Below, one piece after another: positions 1 to 6,806 of a stretch of DNA of 8,671 bases. Every line of letters begins with the position of its first letter. The first letter of the stretch is position 1. Under the pieces are notes generated by a model that saw only the letters and a list, made by a program, of their open reading frames with translations, was not told where the DNA came from and searched no databases. This DNA is from Clostridia bacterium (GTDB taxonomy: Bacteria; Bacillota; Clostridia; Oscillospirales; CAG-272), in NCBI GenBank assembly GCA_017386965.1, contig JAFOGE010000162.1, positions 1 to 8,671 on the forward strand, read 5' to 3'. A program made the position numbers and the translations under genes.

Positions 1-435
1 GATCAGCAATCCTATGAGAAAGAGCGGCATCGCCAGTCCCGAGCCGATCCGACAAACGGGAATCATACTCATGCGCAGCTGCAAAAAGGAATATTTCTCC
101 GCGTGCTGCAGCGCGTGCCCCGCCTCGTGGCAGGCAACGCCGATCGCCGCAATGCTGCGCGAATCGTGCACGCTCTCCGAAAGACGAAGCGTCCTCGTCC
201 GCGGATCGTAATGGTCGGTCAGATTTCCGCGTACGCGCTCCACGCGTACGTCGTAAACCCCGTTTGCACGAAGCAACTGGGCTGCCGCCTCCGCTCCCGT
301 CCTGCCCGTGCGCGAGATCTTCTTGCTATACCGATCAAACGTGGAGCTGACCTTCATCTGCGCCCAAAAGGCAAAGAGCATGCCCGGGAGCAGGATCAGC
401 ACCGTCCAATCGTAATAGAACCATCCAAAAAGCAT
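1..435 (-). CDS. YugP-type membrane zinc metallopeptidase, C-terminal part cut off by window edge
   Basis: The first 145 codons are visible and the frame is still open at base 1. The translation begins MLFGWFYYDW and has a hydrophobic segment at about residues 10-25, so it is probably membrane anchored. HEAGH at residues 103-107 fits the HExxH zinc site, with two zinc ligands and the catalytic Glu. The surrounding sequence (LSESVHDSRS before, LQHAEKYS after) matches the zinc metallopeptidase family that includes Bacillus YugP (about 225 aa). A second hydrophobic stretch starts near residue 128. The ATG at 435 is 9 bases from an AAGGAG that overlaps the fmt stop codon, so the gene is the last visible member of the operon and probably translationally coupled to fmt. 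The substrate of this family is not known to me. Family assignment is firm; any role in translation or peptide processing would be inferred from position only. Confidence 0.9.
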   Translation of the reverse strand, partial: MLFGWFYYDWTVLILLPGMLFAFWAQMKVSSTFDRYSKKISRTGRTGAEAAAQLLRANGVYDVRVERVRGNLTDHYDPRTRTLRLSESVHDSRSIAAIGVACHEAGHALQHAEKYSFLQLRMSMIPVCRIGSGLAMPLFLIGLLI

Positions 436-444
436 CTGTTTTTT

Positions 445-450
445 CTCCTT
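445..450 (-). promoter_or_regulatory. Ribosome binding site of the zinc peptidase gene, overlapping the fmt stop codon
   Basis: On the minus strand the sequence reads TAAGGAG, so the fmt stop codon TAA (449-451) shares two bases with the AAGGAG. Spacing to the ATG at 435 is 9 bases. A ribosome ending fmt would sit on this site, which suggests coupled translation. Confidence 0.75.
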
Positions 451-1375
451 AACTGAGCATATCCCCCACGGAGATGCGTCTTCCATTGATAAAGTCCGCA
501 GCGGACATCTTCTTCTTTCCCTCGGGAAGCACGCTCAAAAGCGCCACCGCTCCCTCTCCGCAGGCCACCGTGATGCGCCCGCCCGAAAGCGAAAGCACCT
601 CGCCCGGTCTTCCCTTTCCGTCCGCAAGATCGGAGGCCACAACCTTGAGAAGCTTGCCGTCCGGCGTGTGCGTGAAGGAGAGCGGAATGGGGGAAAGTCC
701 GCGAATGCGGTCGTGTACCTCCTTGGCCGTCCTTGAAAAATCAAGCAGGCAGTCCTCCTTCTCGATCTTTGCGGCATAGGTAGCAAGAGCATCCTCCTGC
801 TTCTCGGGCAGGATCTCGCCCTTCTCCAAAAGCGCAAGCGTGCGCAGAAGCAGCTCCGCTCCGCACTCTCCAAGCTTATCATGCACCGTTTCAAAAGTAT
901 CATGCAAATCGATTGCAACGGATTTTTTCAGAAGCATATCGCCCGTGTCCAGTCCCTCGGCCATGAACATCGTGGTAATGCCCGTTTCCGTGCATCCCTC
1001 GATGATCGCCCTCTGCATGGGCGCGGCACCACGGTAGGCAGGCAGAAGAGAGCCGTGCACGTTGACGCATCCGTATTTGGGATATTCCAGTACGTTGACC
1101 GGCAAGATCTTTCCAAATGCCACCACCACGATGACCTCGGGATCGATCTCTCGAAGAAGTGCGGCAAACGCCTCGTCACGCAGCGTCCTTGGCTGATAGA
1201 CGGGCAGACCCTTCTCCTCGGCATAGACCTTTACGGGGGGCGGCGTCAGCGTGTATCCTCTCCCACGGGGCTTGTCGGGCTGAGTGACCACGCCCACGAC
1301 GTCCTCCCCTGCCTCGACCAGCGCGCGCAGGGAAAAGAGGGCAAAATCCGGCGTGCCCATAAATAAAATTCTCAT
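449..1375 (-). CDS. fmt: Methionyl-tRNA formyltransferase
   Basis: This 308-aa cytoplasmic enzyme transfers a formyl group from 10-formyltetrahydrofolate to the amino group of Met-tRNA(fMet), making the initiator tRNA. The N-terminus MRILFMGTPDFA is the typical start of the family's Rossmann-like domain. NVHGSLLPAYRGAAP at 105-119 holds the expected catalytic Asn105 and His107, and GLDTGDM at 141-147 holds the catalytic Asp143. The region from about residue 205 fits the C-terminal tRNA-binding domain, and the total length is normal. The ATG overlaps the def stop codon as ATGA, so the two are very likely co-translated; a GAGGAG lies 11 bases upstream inside def. Fmt adds the formyl group that the deformylase encoded just upstream removes from new proteins. 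Nothing looks broken. Confidence 0.98.
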   Translation of the reverse strand: MRILFMGTPDFALFSLRALVEAGEDVVGVVTQPDKPRGRGYTLTPPPVKVYAEEKGLPVYQPRTLRDEAFAALLREIDPEVIVVVAFGKILPVNVLEYPKYGCVNVHGSLLPAYRGAAPMQRAIIEGCTETGITTMFMAEGLDTGDMLLKKSVAIDLHDTFETVHDKLGECGAELLLRTLALLEKGEILPEKQEDALATYAAKIEKEDCLLDFSRTAKEVHDRIRGLSPIPLSFTHTPDGKLLKVVASDLADGKGRPGEVLSLSGGRITVACGEGAVALLSVLPEGKKKMSAADFINGRRISVGDMLS

Positions 1376-1830
1376 TCCTCGCCCAGCTCCTCTACCAGAT
1401 CATCTATGAAAAGCTTGCCGTCCAAGTGGTCGATCTCATGACAGAAGGCGCGGGCCAGAAGATCACTGCCCGATACCTCGTAGATCTCGCCCAAACGGTT
1501 CATGGCGCGAACGGTGACGTGCTTCGGCCTTTTGGTGATGCCCCAGCGGCCGGGGACGGAAAGGCATCCCTCCTGCTCCTGCTGCTCGCCTGCGTAGGCA
1601 ATAATCTTGGGGTTGATCAATTCATACACCTCGCCCGGCTCGACCTCGACCACCGCAATGCGGCGCAAAACGCCTACCTGGGGGGCGGCAAGTCCAACGC
1701 CGTCGGCCTCGCGCATGGTTTCGATCATGTCGTCCAGCAGCGTCACGATACGGGGCGTGACGGCGTCCACGGGACGGCAGACCTTGCGCAAGGTGTCATC
1801 CCCAATTTTTACGATCTTTAATTTTGCCAT
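1372..1830 (-). CDS. def: Peptide deformylase
   Basis: This 152-aa cytoplasmic metalloenzyme removes the N-formyl group from the start methionine of nascent proteins. All three family motifs are present: GVGLAAPQ at residues 44-51, EGCLS at 87-91 with metal ligand Cys89, and HEIDH at 131-135 with metal ligands His131 and His135 and catalytic Glu132. The length is typical of short bacterial deformylases. I chose the ATG at 1830 because it gives the usual N-terminus (MAKLKIVKIG) and has GAAGGAG 10 bases upstream. A start at 1902 is also open but would overlap the end of priA and add 24 residues, including a run of Arg, unlike the family. The gene begins 40 bases after the priA stop and overlaps fmt by ATGA. 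Confidence 0.98.
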   Translation of the reverse strand: MAKLKIVKIGDDTLRKVCRPVDAVTPRIVTLLDDMIETMREADGVGLAAPQVGVLRRIAVVEVEPGEVYELINPKIIAYAGEQQEQEGCLSVPGRWGITKRPKHVTVRAMNRLGEIYEVSGSDLLARAFCHEIDHLDGKLFIDDLVEELGEE

Positions 1831-1840
1831 ATCTGTGTTT

Positions 1841-1847
1841 CTCCTTC
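1841..1847 (-). promoter_or_regulatory. Ribosome binding site that fixes the def start
   Basis: GAAGGAG on the minus strand lies 10 bases upstream of the ATG at 1830, in the gap after priA. It supports the short def start over the longer open frame from 1902. Confidence 0.8.
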
Positions 1848-1870
1848 GGTTCAGTCCTCCGTCGGATCTC

Positions 1871-4381
1871 TTACAGTCCCGACGGATTAAAATCAATGCC
1901 AAGATGGATCGTCTTGCCGATCTTGATCGAGAATTCGGTCAGAATCTCGGCAAAGAGTGCCAGCGTGCGCCGGGTCAGCTTGCATTTGATGACCATGCGC
2001 ATGCGGTATTTGTTGTCCACGCGGTACACGGGCGCCTCAAACGGGCCGAAGACGACCAGCTCAACGTCCGTATAGCTTTCCGTATGCTTCTTTTGCACCA
2101 TCGCGGAAAGCAGCGTTGCGGCGCGCAGCACCTCGCTCTCGGAGGCACCGCTCACCGTCAAAAGCGCAATGTCGCAGAAGGGCGGAAAGACCAGAAGTCT
2201 GCGCAGACGGATCTCTCTCTCATAAAAGGTTTCGTAGTCCTGCTCGCAGGCAAGACGGATGATCTCGCTATCGGGATTGGTGGTCTGAATGATCGCCCTT
2301 CCCTCTCTCTTGCCGCGTCCCGCGCGTCCGATGACCTGCGTGAGCATCGCAAAGGTACGCTCTGCCGCGCGGTAATCGTCCAGGTACAGCGAGGAATCCG
2401 CCATCAGGACACCGACGAGCGTGACGTCCGGAAAATCATGTCCCTTTGTGACCATCTGCGTGCCGAGCAGAACGTCTGCCTCGTGTGCGCGAAAGGCGCC
2501 GAGCATACGGTCATAGGAAAACTTGGCGGATGCCGTGTCGGTATCCATCCGCAGAACGCGCGCCTTTGGCAAAAGTGCCTCCAGCTCCTCCTCCACCCTC
2601 TGCGTTCCAAAGCCCTGCCGCGCCAGGTGCGGCGAGTGGCAGGCGGGACATTCGGTGGGGAGCGGGGCGCGATGTCCGCACCAATGGCAGACCAGTCCCC
2701 CCTCGCGGTAGTTGCCCTTGCGGGTATGATAGGTCAAAGCCACCGAGCAGCGCGGACAGGTCAAGGCCTCTCCGCAGGAGCGACAGCTGACGAAATGGTT
2801 ATACCCTCTGCGGTTGAGGAACAGAATGGATTGCTCCCCCGCCTCGGTTACGCGGCAAAGCTCGCTTGCCAGATGCTCTCCCAAGGGGGAAAGAACGCCT
2901 CCTCCCGCCTCTCTTCGCATATCGGTAACCTCTACGCTCGGCAGCTTCGCGCCGCAATAGCGCTCCTTGAGGGTGACGAGGGTGTAGATCCCCTCCTTCG
3001 CCTTGTGGTAGCTTTCGAGCGAGGGCGTGGCCGATGCCAGAAGCATCAGTGCCTTGTTGTGGGCGCAACGGAAGCGCGCCACGTCACGCGCGTGATATTT
3101 GGGATTTTGATCGGATTTGTAGGTATGCTCCTGCTCCTCGTCAATGATGATCGCACCAAGATTCCGCACGGGCGAGAAGACGGCTGACCGCGTTCCGATG
3201 ACGACGTCGGCCCGTCCGTCCCGAATGCGGCAATAGGCATCGTATCGCTCTCCTTGGGAGAGCGCGGAGTGGATCACGGCCACGCGCTCGCCATAGCGTG
3301 CGCAGAAGATGGCAACCGATTGCGGTGTCAGTGCAATCTCGGGAAGCAGCAGGATCACGCCCTTCCCATCCTCCAAAAGACGGTCGATCAGCTCGATCAT
3401 AACCGAGGTCTTTCCGCTTCCCGTAACACCGTGCAAAAGCGCGGCCTTGGCATCCTTGTCGCGCGCAAGCGCGATCAGCCTGTCCGCCGCCGCCCGTTGC
3501 TCCGCAGAAAGGACCAGCGGTGTCCCTTTCGCGACCGCCTGCGCGGCTGCGGCGTAAGGGTTGCGGTCGATCCGCTTCTCCTCGGTCGCAAGGATCCCCT
3601 TCTTGACCAACGTCTGCAGAGGGGAATCCGTGACCTCTGCCTGCCGCCGCAATTCGGCCGCCGTCAGAGGACATTCGCTCTCCAGAAGCACGGTCAGAAC
3701 GCGCTTTTGCGCATCCCCCGTGATGCGGATCCCCTTGACGGGGTCGCCGTCCAGAAGCGCGAAGCAATCCTCACGGGAGAGTGCGGTGGCATAGAAGCGC
3801 TCGGTCTTTCCCTGCGAGGCATCCTTCAGAACCGTCCGCTTATGCAGGTATCCCGCATCGCAAAGACGCTTGAGCTGCTTTGCCGCACCGATTCCAAAGC
3901 GCTCGGACAGGAGAGAAAACGCCGCCTCTCCTCTTTCCTTGACAAAGGTATATACGAACAAATCCGACGATTGGACGTCGTCGGATTCAGCAGTCGGAAT
4001 ATGCTCGGGATCCGCGACGTAGAGCGTGACCAGACGGGACAGCGCAGCGGAGGGGATCATTGCCCGAACGGCGTCCCCCGTGGAACACAGGATCCGCGTT
4101 TTGAGGAAGCGGCAAAGCCCCATCATCTCCTCATCCAGCGCCATCTGCTCGGGGCAGACCGCGAAGATGGGCTTCAGATCCGCATAGGCCGTTTCGTTGC
4201 GCACCTCCATTACAAGACCAAGCCTGCGGTGGTTGGCAACGCCGAAGGGGACCGTGACGAACACGCCCACCCTTACGTCCTGCTCCAGCTCCGGGGGGAT
4301 CCAATAGTCGTAAATACCGTCGATGGGAAAGGGATTATCAAGCAGGCAAACACCCGCGCAATATTCTTTCCTCATTGCCAC
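1871..4381 (-). CDS. priA: Primosomal replication restart helicase PriA
   Basis: PriA is a superfamily 2 DNA helicase that recognises abandoned replication forks and reloads the replicative helicase. The protein is 836 aa, close to Bacillus PriA (about 805). The N-terminal region to about residue 110 fits the 3'-DNA-end binding domain. The helicase core shows Walker A GVTGSGKT at 318-325, a DEEQ box at 414-417 (DEEH in E. coli), SATPS at 450-454, GTQMVTKGHDF at 640-650 and the arginine motif QVIGRAGRG at 682-690. Eight cysteines (533, 536, 542, 545, 565, 568, 578, 581) form the paired zinc sites typical of PriA. Two starts are possible: GTG at 4381, with AAGGGG 8 bases upstream, and ATG at 4375, for which that spacing would be 14. 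I prefer the GTG on spacing, but the difference is two residues. The gene follows rpoZ by 12 bases. Confidence 0.97.
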   Translation of the reverse strand: MAMRKEYCAGVCLLDNPFPIDGIYDYWIPPELEQDVRVGVFVTVPFGVANHRRLGLVMEVRNETAYADLKPIFAVCPEQMALDEEMMGLCRFLKTRILCSTGDAVRAMIPSAALSRLVTLYVADPEHIPTAESDDVQSSDLFVYTFVKERGEAAFSLLSERFGIGAAKQLKRLCDAGYLHKRTVLKDASQGKTERFYATALSREDCFALLDGDPVKGIRITGDAQKRVLTVLLESECPLTAAELRRQAEVTDSPLQTLVKKGILATEEKRIDRNPYAAAAQAVAKGTPLVLSAEQRAAADRLIALARDKDAKAALLHGVTGSGKTSVMIELIDRLLEDGKGVILLLPEIALTPQSVAIFCARYGERVAVIHSALSQGERYDAYCRIRDGRADVVIGTRSAVFSPVRNLGAIIIDEEQEHTYKSDQNPKYHARDVARFRCAHNKALMLLASATPSLESYHKAKEGIYTLVTLKERYCGAKLPSVEVTDMRREAGGGVLSPLGEHLASELCRVTEAGEQSILFLNRRGYNHFVSCRSCGEALTCPRCSVALTYHTRKGNYREGGLVCHWCGHRAPLPTECPACHSPHLARQGFGTQRVEEELEALLPKARVLRMDTDTASAKFSYDRMLGAFRAHEADVLLGTQMVTKGHDFPDVTLVGVLMADSSLYLDDYRAAERTFAMLTQVIGRAGRGKREGRAIIQTTNPDSEIIRLACEQDYETFYEREIRLRRLLVFPPFCDIALLTVSGASESEVLRAATLLSAMVQKKHTESYTDVELVVFGPFEAPVYRVDNKYRMRMVIKCKLTRRTLALFAEILTEFSIKIGKTIHLGIDFNPSGL
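3961..3987. repeat. Perfect 10-bp inverted repeat inside priA
   Basis: The arms AATCCGACGA (3961-3970) and TCGTCGGATT (3978-3987) are exactly complementary around a 7-base loop. It lies in priA at codons 132-140, between recognisable domains, where the protein reads ESDDVQSSD. A perfect arm of this length at short distance is uncommon by chance but not impossible in 8.7 kb. No run of T follows on the minus strand, so it is not a standard terminator. Confidence 0.6.
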
Positions 4382-4389
4382 AGGCGTCG

Positions 4390-4395
4390 CCCCTT
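4390..4395 (-). promoter_or_regulatory. Probable priA ribosome binding site overlapping the rpoZ stop
   Basis: The minus strand reads TAAGGGG at the end of rpoZ. Its AAGGGG is 8 bases from the GTG at 4381 and 14 from the ATG at 4375. This is the main reason for choosing the GTG start. The match to the anti-Shine-Dalgarno sequence is weaker than for the other genes. Confidence 0.5.
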
Positions 4396-4693
4396 ACTCG
4401 GCCTTGTTCTCGGCCTCGGCCTCGCACTCCTCGGTGTTCAGGTCGATCACGTAGCGGCCCGCGTACAGATGGTTGACCGCAACCTTGACCGCCTTCTCGT
4501 CGCGAAGCTCCCGATCAATCATGGTGTTGATGGGACGGTCGGTTTCCTTGTTGCCGGTCTGGGATTTTTCGGCGGCATCGTGCTGACGGACGTACTCATC
4601 CGTCACCAGTCTTGCACACTTTGCGGTAGCCAGTGCCAGCTCATAGCGGTTGCATTTGCCCTGCGTCAATTCTTCAATGGTGGGATACAGCAT
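4394..4693 (-). CDS. rpoZ: DNA-directed RNA polymerase omega subunit
   Basis: This 99-aa protein is the small omega subunit that binds the beta-prime subunit and helps assemble RNA polymerase. The family signature appears as NRYELALATAKCARL at residues 15-29. A second typical segment is AVKVAVNHLYAGRY at 68-81, followed by a short acidic tail rich in Glu. I chose the ATG at 4693 because AAGGAG sits 8 bases upstream and MLYPTIEEL is a usual omega start. An upstream ATG at 4726 would add a lysine-rich stretch translated from the ribosome binding site itself and is unlikely. The gene sits between gmk and priA, as in many Bacillota, but without coaBC in between. Confidence 0.95.
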   Translation of the reverse strand: MLYPTIEELTQGKCNRYELALATAKCARLVTDEYVRQHDAAEKSQTGNKETDRPINTMIDRELRDEKAVKVAVNHLYAGRYVIDLNTEECEAEAENKAE

Positions 4694-4701
4694 TCTTTTT
4701 T

Positions 4702-4707
4702 CTCCTT
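4702..4707 (-). promoter_or_regulatory. Ribosome binding site that fixes the rpoZ start
   Basis: AAGGAG on the minus strand, within a purine-rich run, lies 8 bases from the ATG at 4693. It falls inside the longer frame from 4726, which argues against that start. Confidence 0.8.
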
Positions 4708-4783
4708 TTTTGCCAAATGATTGCACAAATATCTTCTTCTGTTTTGATTCTACTCAAAAGTCGCCGCGTTCATTCCGCCCCGC

Positions 4784-5395
4784 TCAATCCTGCTCAAAAT
4801 AAGCCTTCTTGGCGTTGGGGTGACGGCGAAGCGAGCATCGCTCTGCCCGAACGATGGCCCGAATGTCCTCCACGCAGTCCTCTGCGCAGTCGGGACGGTT
4901 ATAGACGATGTAATCGTACTCTCCCAAAAGCTCCAGCTCCTCGCGCGTGCGAGCCAGGCGCCTTTGGATAACCTCCTCGGTTTCGGTTCCCCGGTGGCGC
5001 AATCTCCACTCCTGCACCGCAAAGGTGGGGGGAAGAAGCATGATCAGCACCGCCTCGGGATAGAGGCGCTTGACATTCATCGCGCCCTCGACCTCAATCT
5101 CCAGGATGAGGTTCTTGCCCTCCTCCAGCACCTCGAGAGCCTCCTTCAAGGGCGTACCGTAATAGTTGCCGCAATAGGAGGTATGCTCCAGCATATCCCC
5201 TCTTGCGATGCGCTCCTCAAACTCCTCGCGGGAGATGAAGTGGTAATTGACACCGTCCACCTCTCCGGGACGGGGCGCTCGCGTGGTGGCGGACACCGAA
5301 AAGGCGTAGCCATCCATCTTTGAAAGACGTCCGTTCACCGTACCCTTGCCGCTTCCGGCAGGGCCGGAAACCACCAGCATCAGTCCTTTTTCCAT
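4784..5395 (-). CDS. gmk: Guanylate kinase
   Basis: This 203-aa cytoplasmic enzyme phosphorylates GMP to GDP with ATP, an essential step in GTP and dGTP supply. The P-loop GPAGSGKGT is at residues 11-19. The GMP-binding region contains SATTRAPRPGE at 35-45, Tyr51, Glu70 and Tyr79 (in NYYGT). The lid arginines are near RLRHRGTE at 131-138. The length is normal. The ATG at 5395 is preferred because GAGAGG lies 9 bases upstream; a GTG at 5401 is in frame but only 3 bases from that site. It follows remA by 40 bases and precedes rpoZ by 90 bases, the longest gap in this operon, where no terminator is visible. Confidence 0.98.
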   Translation of the reverse strand: MEKGLMLVVSGPAGSGKGTVNGRLSKMDGYAFSVSATTRAPRPGEVDGVNYHFISREEFEERIARGDMLEHTSYCGNYYGTPLKEALEVLEEGKNLILEIEVEGAMNVKRLYPEAVLIMLLPPTFAVQEWRLRHRGTETEEVIQRRLARTREELELLGEYDYIVYNRPDCAEDCVEDIRAIVRAERCSLRRHPNAKKAYFEQD

Positions 5396-5404
5396 ACTCA
5401 CGTT

Positions 5405-5410
5405 CCTCTC
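5405..5410 (-). promoter_or_regulatory. Ribosome binding site that decides the gmk start
   Basis: GAGAGG on the minus strand is 9 bases from the ATG at 5395 and only 3 from the in-frame GTG at 5401, which favours the ATG. Confidence 0.65.
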
Positions 5411-5435
5411 TTTCTCGTCTTACGGCAAGGTGCTC

Positions 5436-5708
5436 TCAAAGCTCCTCCTCGGGATCCAGCTCCATATCGTCGGCGCTGTTATCCAGGCGGTTGGCGATGG
5501 TTTCTGCTTGGATCGCGGAAAGGATCACGTGCTCGGAATCGGTAATGATCACCGCGCGGGTGCGGCGTCCGCAGGTGACGTCAATGGCGCGGCCGTCATC
5601 CTTGGAGTCCTGAATGAGTCTTTTGATGGGGGCGGAATCGGGATTGGCAAGCGCCACCACGCGATCCACGGCCACCATGTTTCCAAATCCTACGTTGATA
5701 AACTTCAT
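5436..5708 (-). CDS. remA: RemA-family DNA-binding regulator (DUF370)
   Basis: This 90-aa protein matches the RemA family (formerly DUF370). In Bacillus subtilis RemA binds DNA and activates biofilm matrix and osmoprotection genes. The family core is clear: INVGFGNMVAVDRVVA at residues 4-19, SAPIKRLIQD at 25-34, GRRTRAVIITDS at 47-58 and HVILSAIQAETIANRL at 60-75. The basic GRRTR segment is the likely DNA contact region. The C-terminal 15 residues are strongly acidic (DMELDPEEEL). AAAGGAG lies upstream of the ATG at 5708. The position between yicC and gmk is conserved in Bacillota. The targets in this organism are unknown, and a matrix role cannot be assumed. Confidence 0.93.
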   Translation of the reverse strand: MKFINVGFGNMVAVDRVVALANPDSAPIKRLIQDSKDDGRAIDVTCGRRTRAVIITDSEHVILSAIQAETIANRLDNSADDMELDPEEEL

Positions 5709-5738
5709 ATGTTTGCCTTTCTCCTTTGCGGTTGCGCT

Positions 5739-6626
5739 TTACTCCAGATTCTGGATCTGCTCGCGGATCTTCTCCAGCTCGCATTTTACGTCCACAACAA
5801 TGCGTGCGATCTCGGCCTTGTTGCACTTCGATCCCGTGGTGTTGATCTCGCGGTTGATCTCCTGCATCAGAAAATCCAGCTTTCGGCCAACGGCCTCCTC
5901 GCCGCGCAGGATCTCGCGGAAGGAATCCAGATGCGTGCGCAGACGCACCAGCTCCTCATCCACCGCAACCTTGTCGGCGTGAATGGCACACTCGGTAAGC
6001 AGTCGGGTTTCGTCCGGTGTGATCTGATTGTCGGCAAGGGCCTCGCGAATGCGCGAAGCCAGACGCTCGCGGTAGGAGGAAACGTCCTCCGCCGAAAGCG
6101 CTTCGATCCGCTCCACCGCCTCGCGGATGCGCTCCATTTTGGCGGTGATGTCACGCACAAGGCTCTCGCCCTCGCGCTGCTTGCCCAAAAGGAAGGAATC
6201 CACGGCCTTCTCCAGAACCGAACGCACGCGCGCCCAATCCCGCTCGACGTCCTCCTCAGGACGCTTGATGCGGAACAGCTCCTGATTGCGCGCAAGGCTC
6301 ATCAGCGAGCGGTCATCCCGCACTCCGCTGACGCGCGCCAGCTCGTCCAGCGCGGCAAGATAGCTGCGAAGATAGCTCTCGTCCAGCGCGATCTCGATCT
6401 CTCCCGCGTCCAGCGCCTCGATGGAAATATAGACGTCCACCTTTCCGCGCGAGATACCGCGGCTTTGCAGATAGGGCTTGACGCGCTCCTCTAAATAGGC
6501 ATAGGAACGGCTGATCTTGGCCGTACAATCGAGATAGCGGCTGTTGACAGACTTGATCTCAACGGTCACGTCGAGCCCCTCGACGGTGTCACGGCATCGG
6601 CCAAAGCCGGTCATGCTTCGGATCAT
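5739..6626 (-). CDS. yicC: YicC/YloC family endoribonuclease
   Basis: This 295-aa protein is a full-length member of the YicC/YloC family, reported to be endoribonucleases (E. coli YicC is linked to small RNA decay). The N-terminal YicC domain starts with MIRSMTGFGR and includes EIKSVNSRYLD at residues 23-33. The C-terminal DUF1732 domain shows the conserved LDFLMQEINRE at 250-260, NTTGSK at 262-267 and the terminal REQIQNLE at 288-295. I chose the ATG at 6626 because it gives the usual family N-terminus and has GGGAGG 7 bases upstream. The longer open frame from 6755 would run through the promoter and is rejected. It is the first gene of the housekeeping operon, about 30 bases downstream of the predicted transcription start, and is followed by remA after 30 bases. 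The cellular RNA substrate here is unknown. Confidence 0.95.
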   Translation of the reverse strand: MIRSMTGFGRCRDTVEGLDVTVEIKSVNSRYLDCTAKISRSYAYLEERVKPYLQSRGISRGKVDVYISIEALDAGEIEIALDESYLRSYLAALDELARVSGVRDDRSLMSLARNQELFRIKRPEEDVERDWARVRSVLEKAVDSFLLGKQREGESLVRDITAKMERIREAVERIEALSAEDVSSYRERLASRIREALADNQITPDETRLLTECAIHADKVAVDEELVRLRTHLDSFREILRGEEAVGRKLDFLMQEINREINTTGSKCNKAEIARIVVDVKCELEKIREQIQNLE

Positions 6627-6662
6627 ATCGGCGCCTCCCTTCAAAAAATGGCATATATATTT

Positions 6663-6691
6663 ATTGTAACCCATTTTGAAGAAAAAGTCAA
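6663..6691 (-). promoter_or_regulatory. Sigma-A promoter of the yicC-remA-gmk-rpoZ-priA-def-fmt operon
   Basis: On the minus strand the -35 box TTGACT (6686-6691) and the -10 box TACAAT (6663-6668) are separated by exactly 17 bases. Each box differs from consensus at one position. The predicted transcript start is near 6656, giving a 5' leader of about 30 bases before the yicC ATG. It lies directly downstream of the terminator of the preceding gene, so the operon is probably insulated from it. Confidence 0.88.
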
Positions 6692-6725
6692 CTGTTTTTT
6701 GCAGGAAAGTGAAGGAAAGCGGCCG

Positions 6726-6776
6726 AAAAAAAGCGATCCCCAAGGGAAGCTCCAACGTGGAAATTCCCTTGGGGAT
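6726..6776 (-). terminator. Rho-independent terminator of the solute-binding protein gene
   Basis: Perfect 13-base arms (6736-6748 and 6764-6776) with a run of four G-C pairs enclose a 15-base loop that could itself pair by a few bases. On the minus strand the stem is followed by CGC and seven T residues (6726-6732). It begins about 30 bases after the stop codon at 6807. Confidence 0.93.
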
Positions 6777-6806
6777 GCGAGGGTGATTCGGAAGAGCAAA
6801 TCGGCA

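Noticed and set aside
1607..3187. A 526-codon open frame on the plus strand across def and priA.
   Set aside because: It is antisense to two clear conserved genes, is full of Arg, Gln and His as expected of an antisense shadow in GC-rich DNA, and shows no recognisable domain or ribosome binding site.
3254..4720. A 488-codon open frame on the plus strand opposite priA and rpoZ.
   Set aside because: Same reasons: an antisense shadow without family resemblance.
4725..4770. A possible promoter (TTGAGT-like box) between gmk and rpoZ.
   Set aside because: No acceptable -10 box at 16-18 bases was found.
5346..6494. A 382-codon open frame on the plus strand opposite yicC and remA.
   Set aside because: Composition follows the reverse complement of the conserved genes, and there is no promoter or ribosome binding site for it.
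6627..6755. Extension of yicC to a start at 6755.
   Set aside because: It would translate the promoter and part of the terminator; the ATG at 6626 gives the conserved N-terminus and has a good ribosome binding site.
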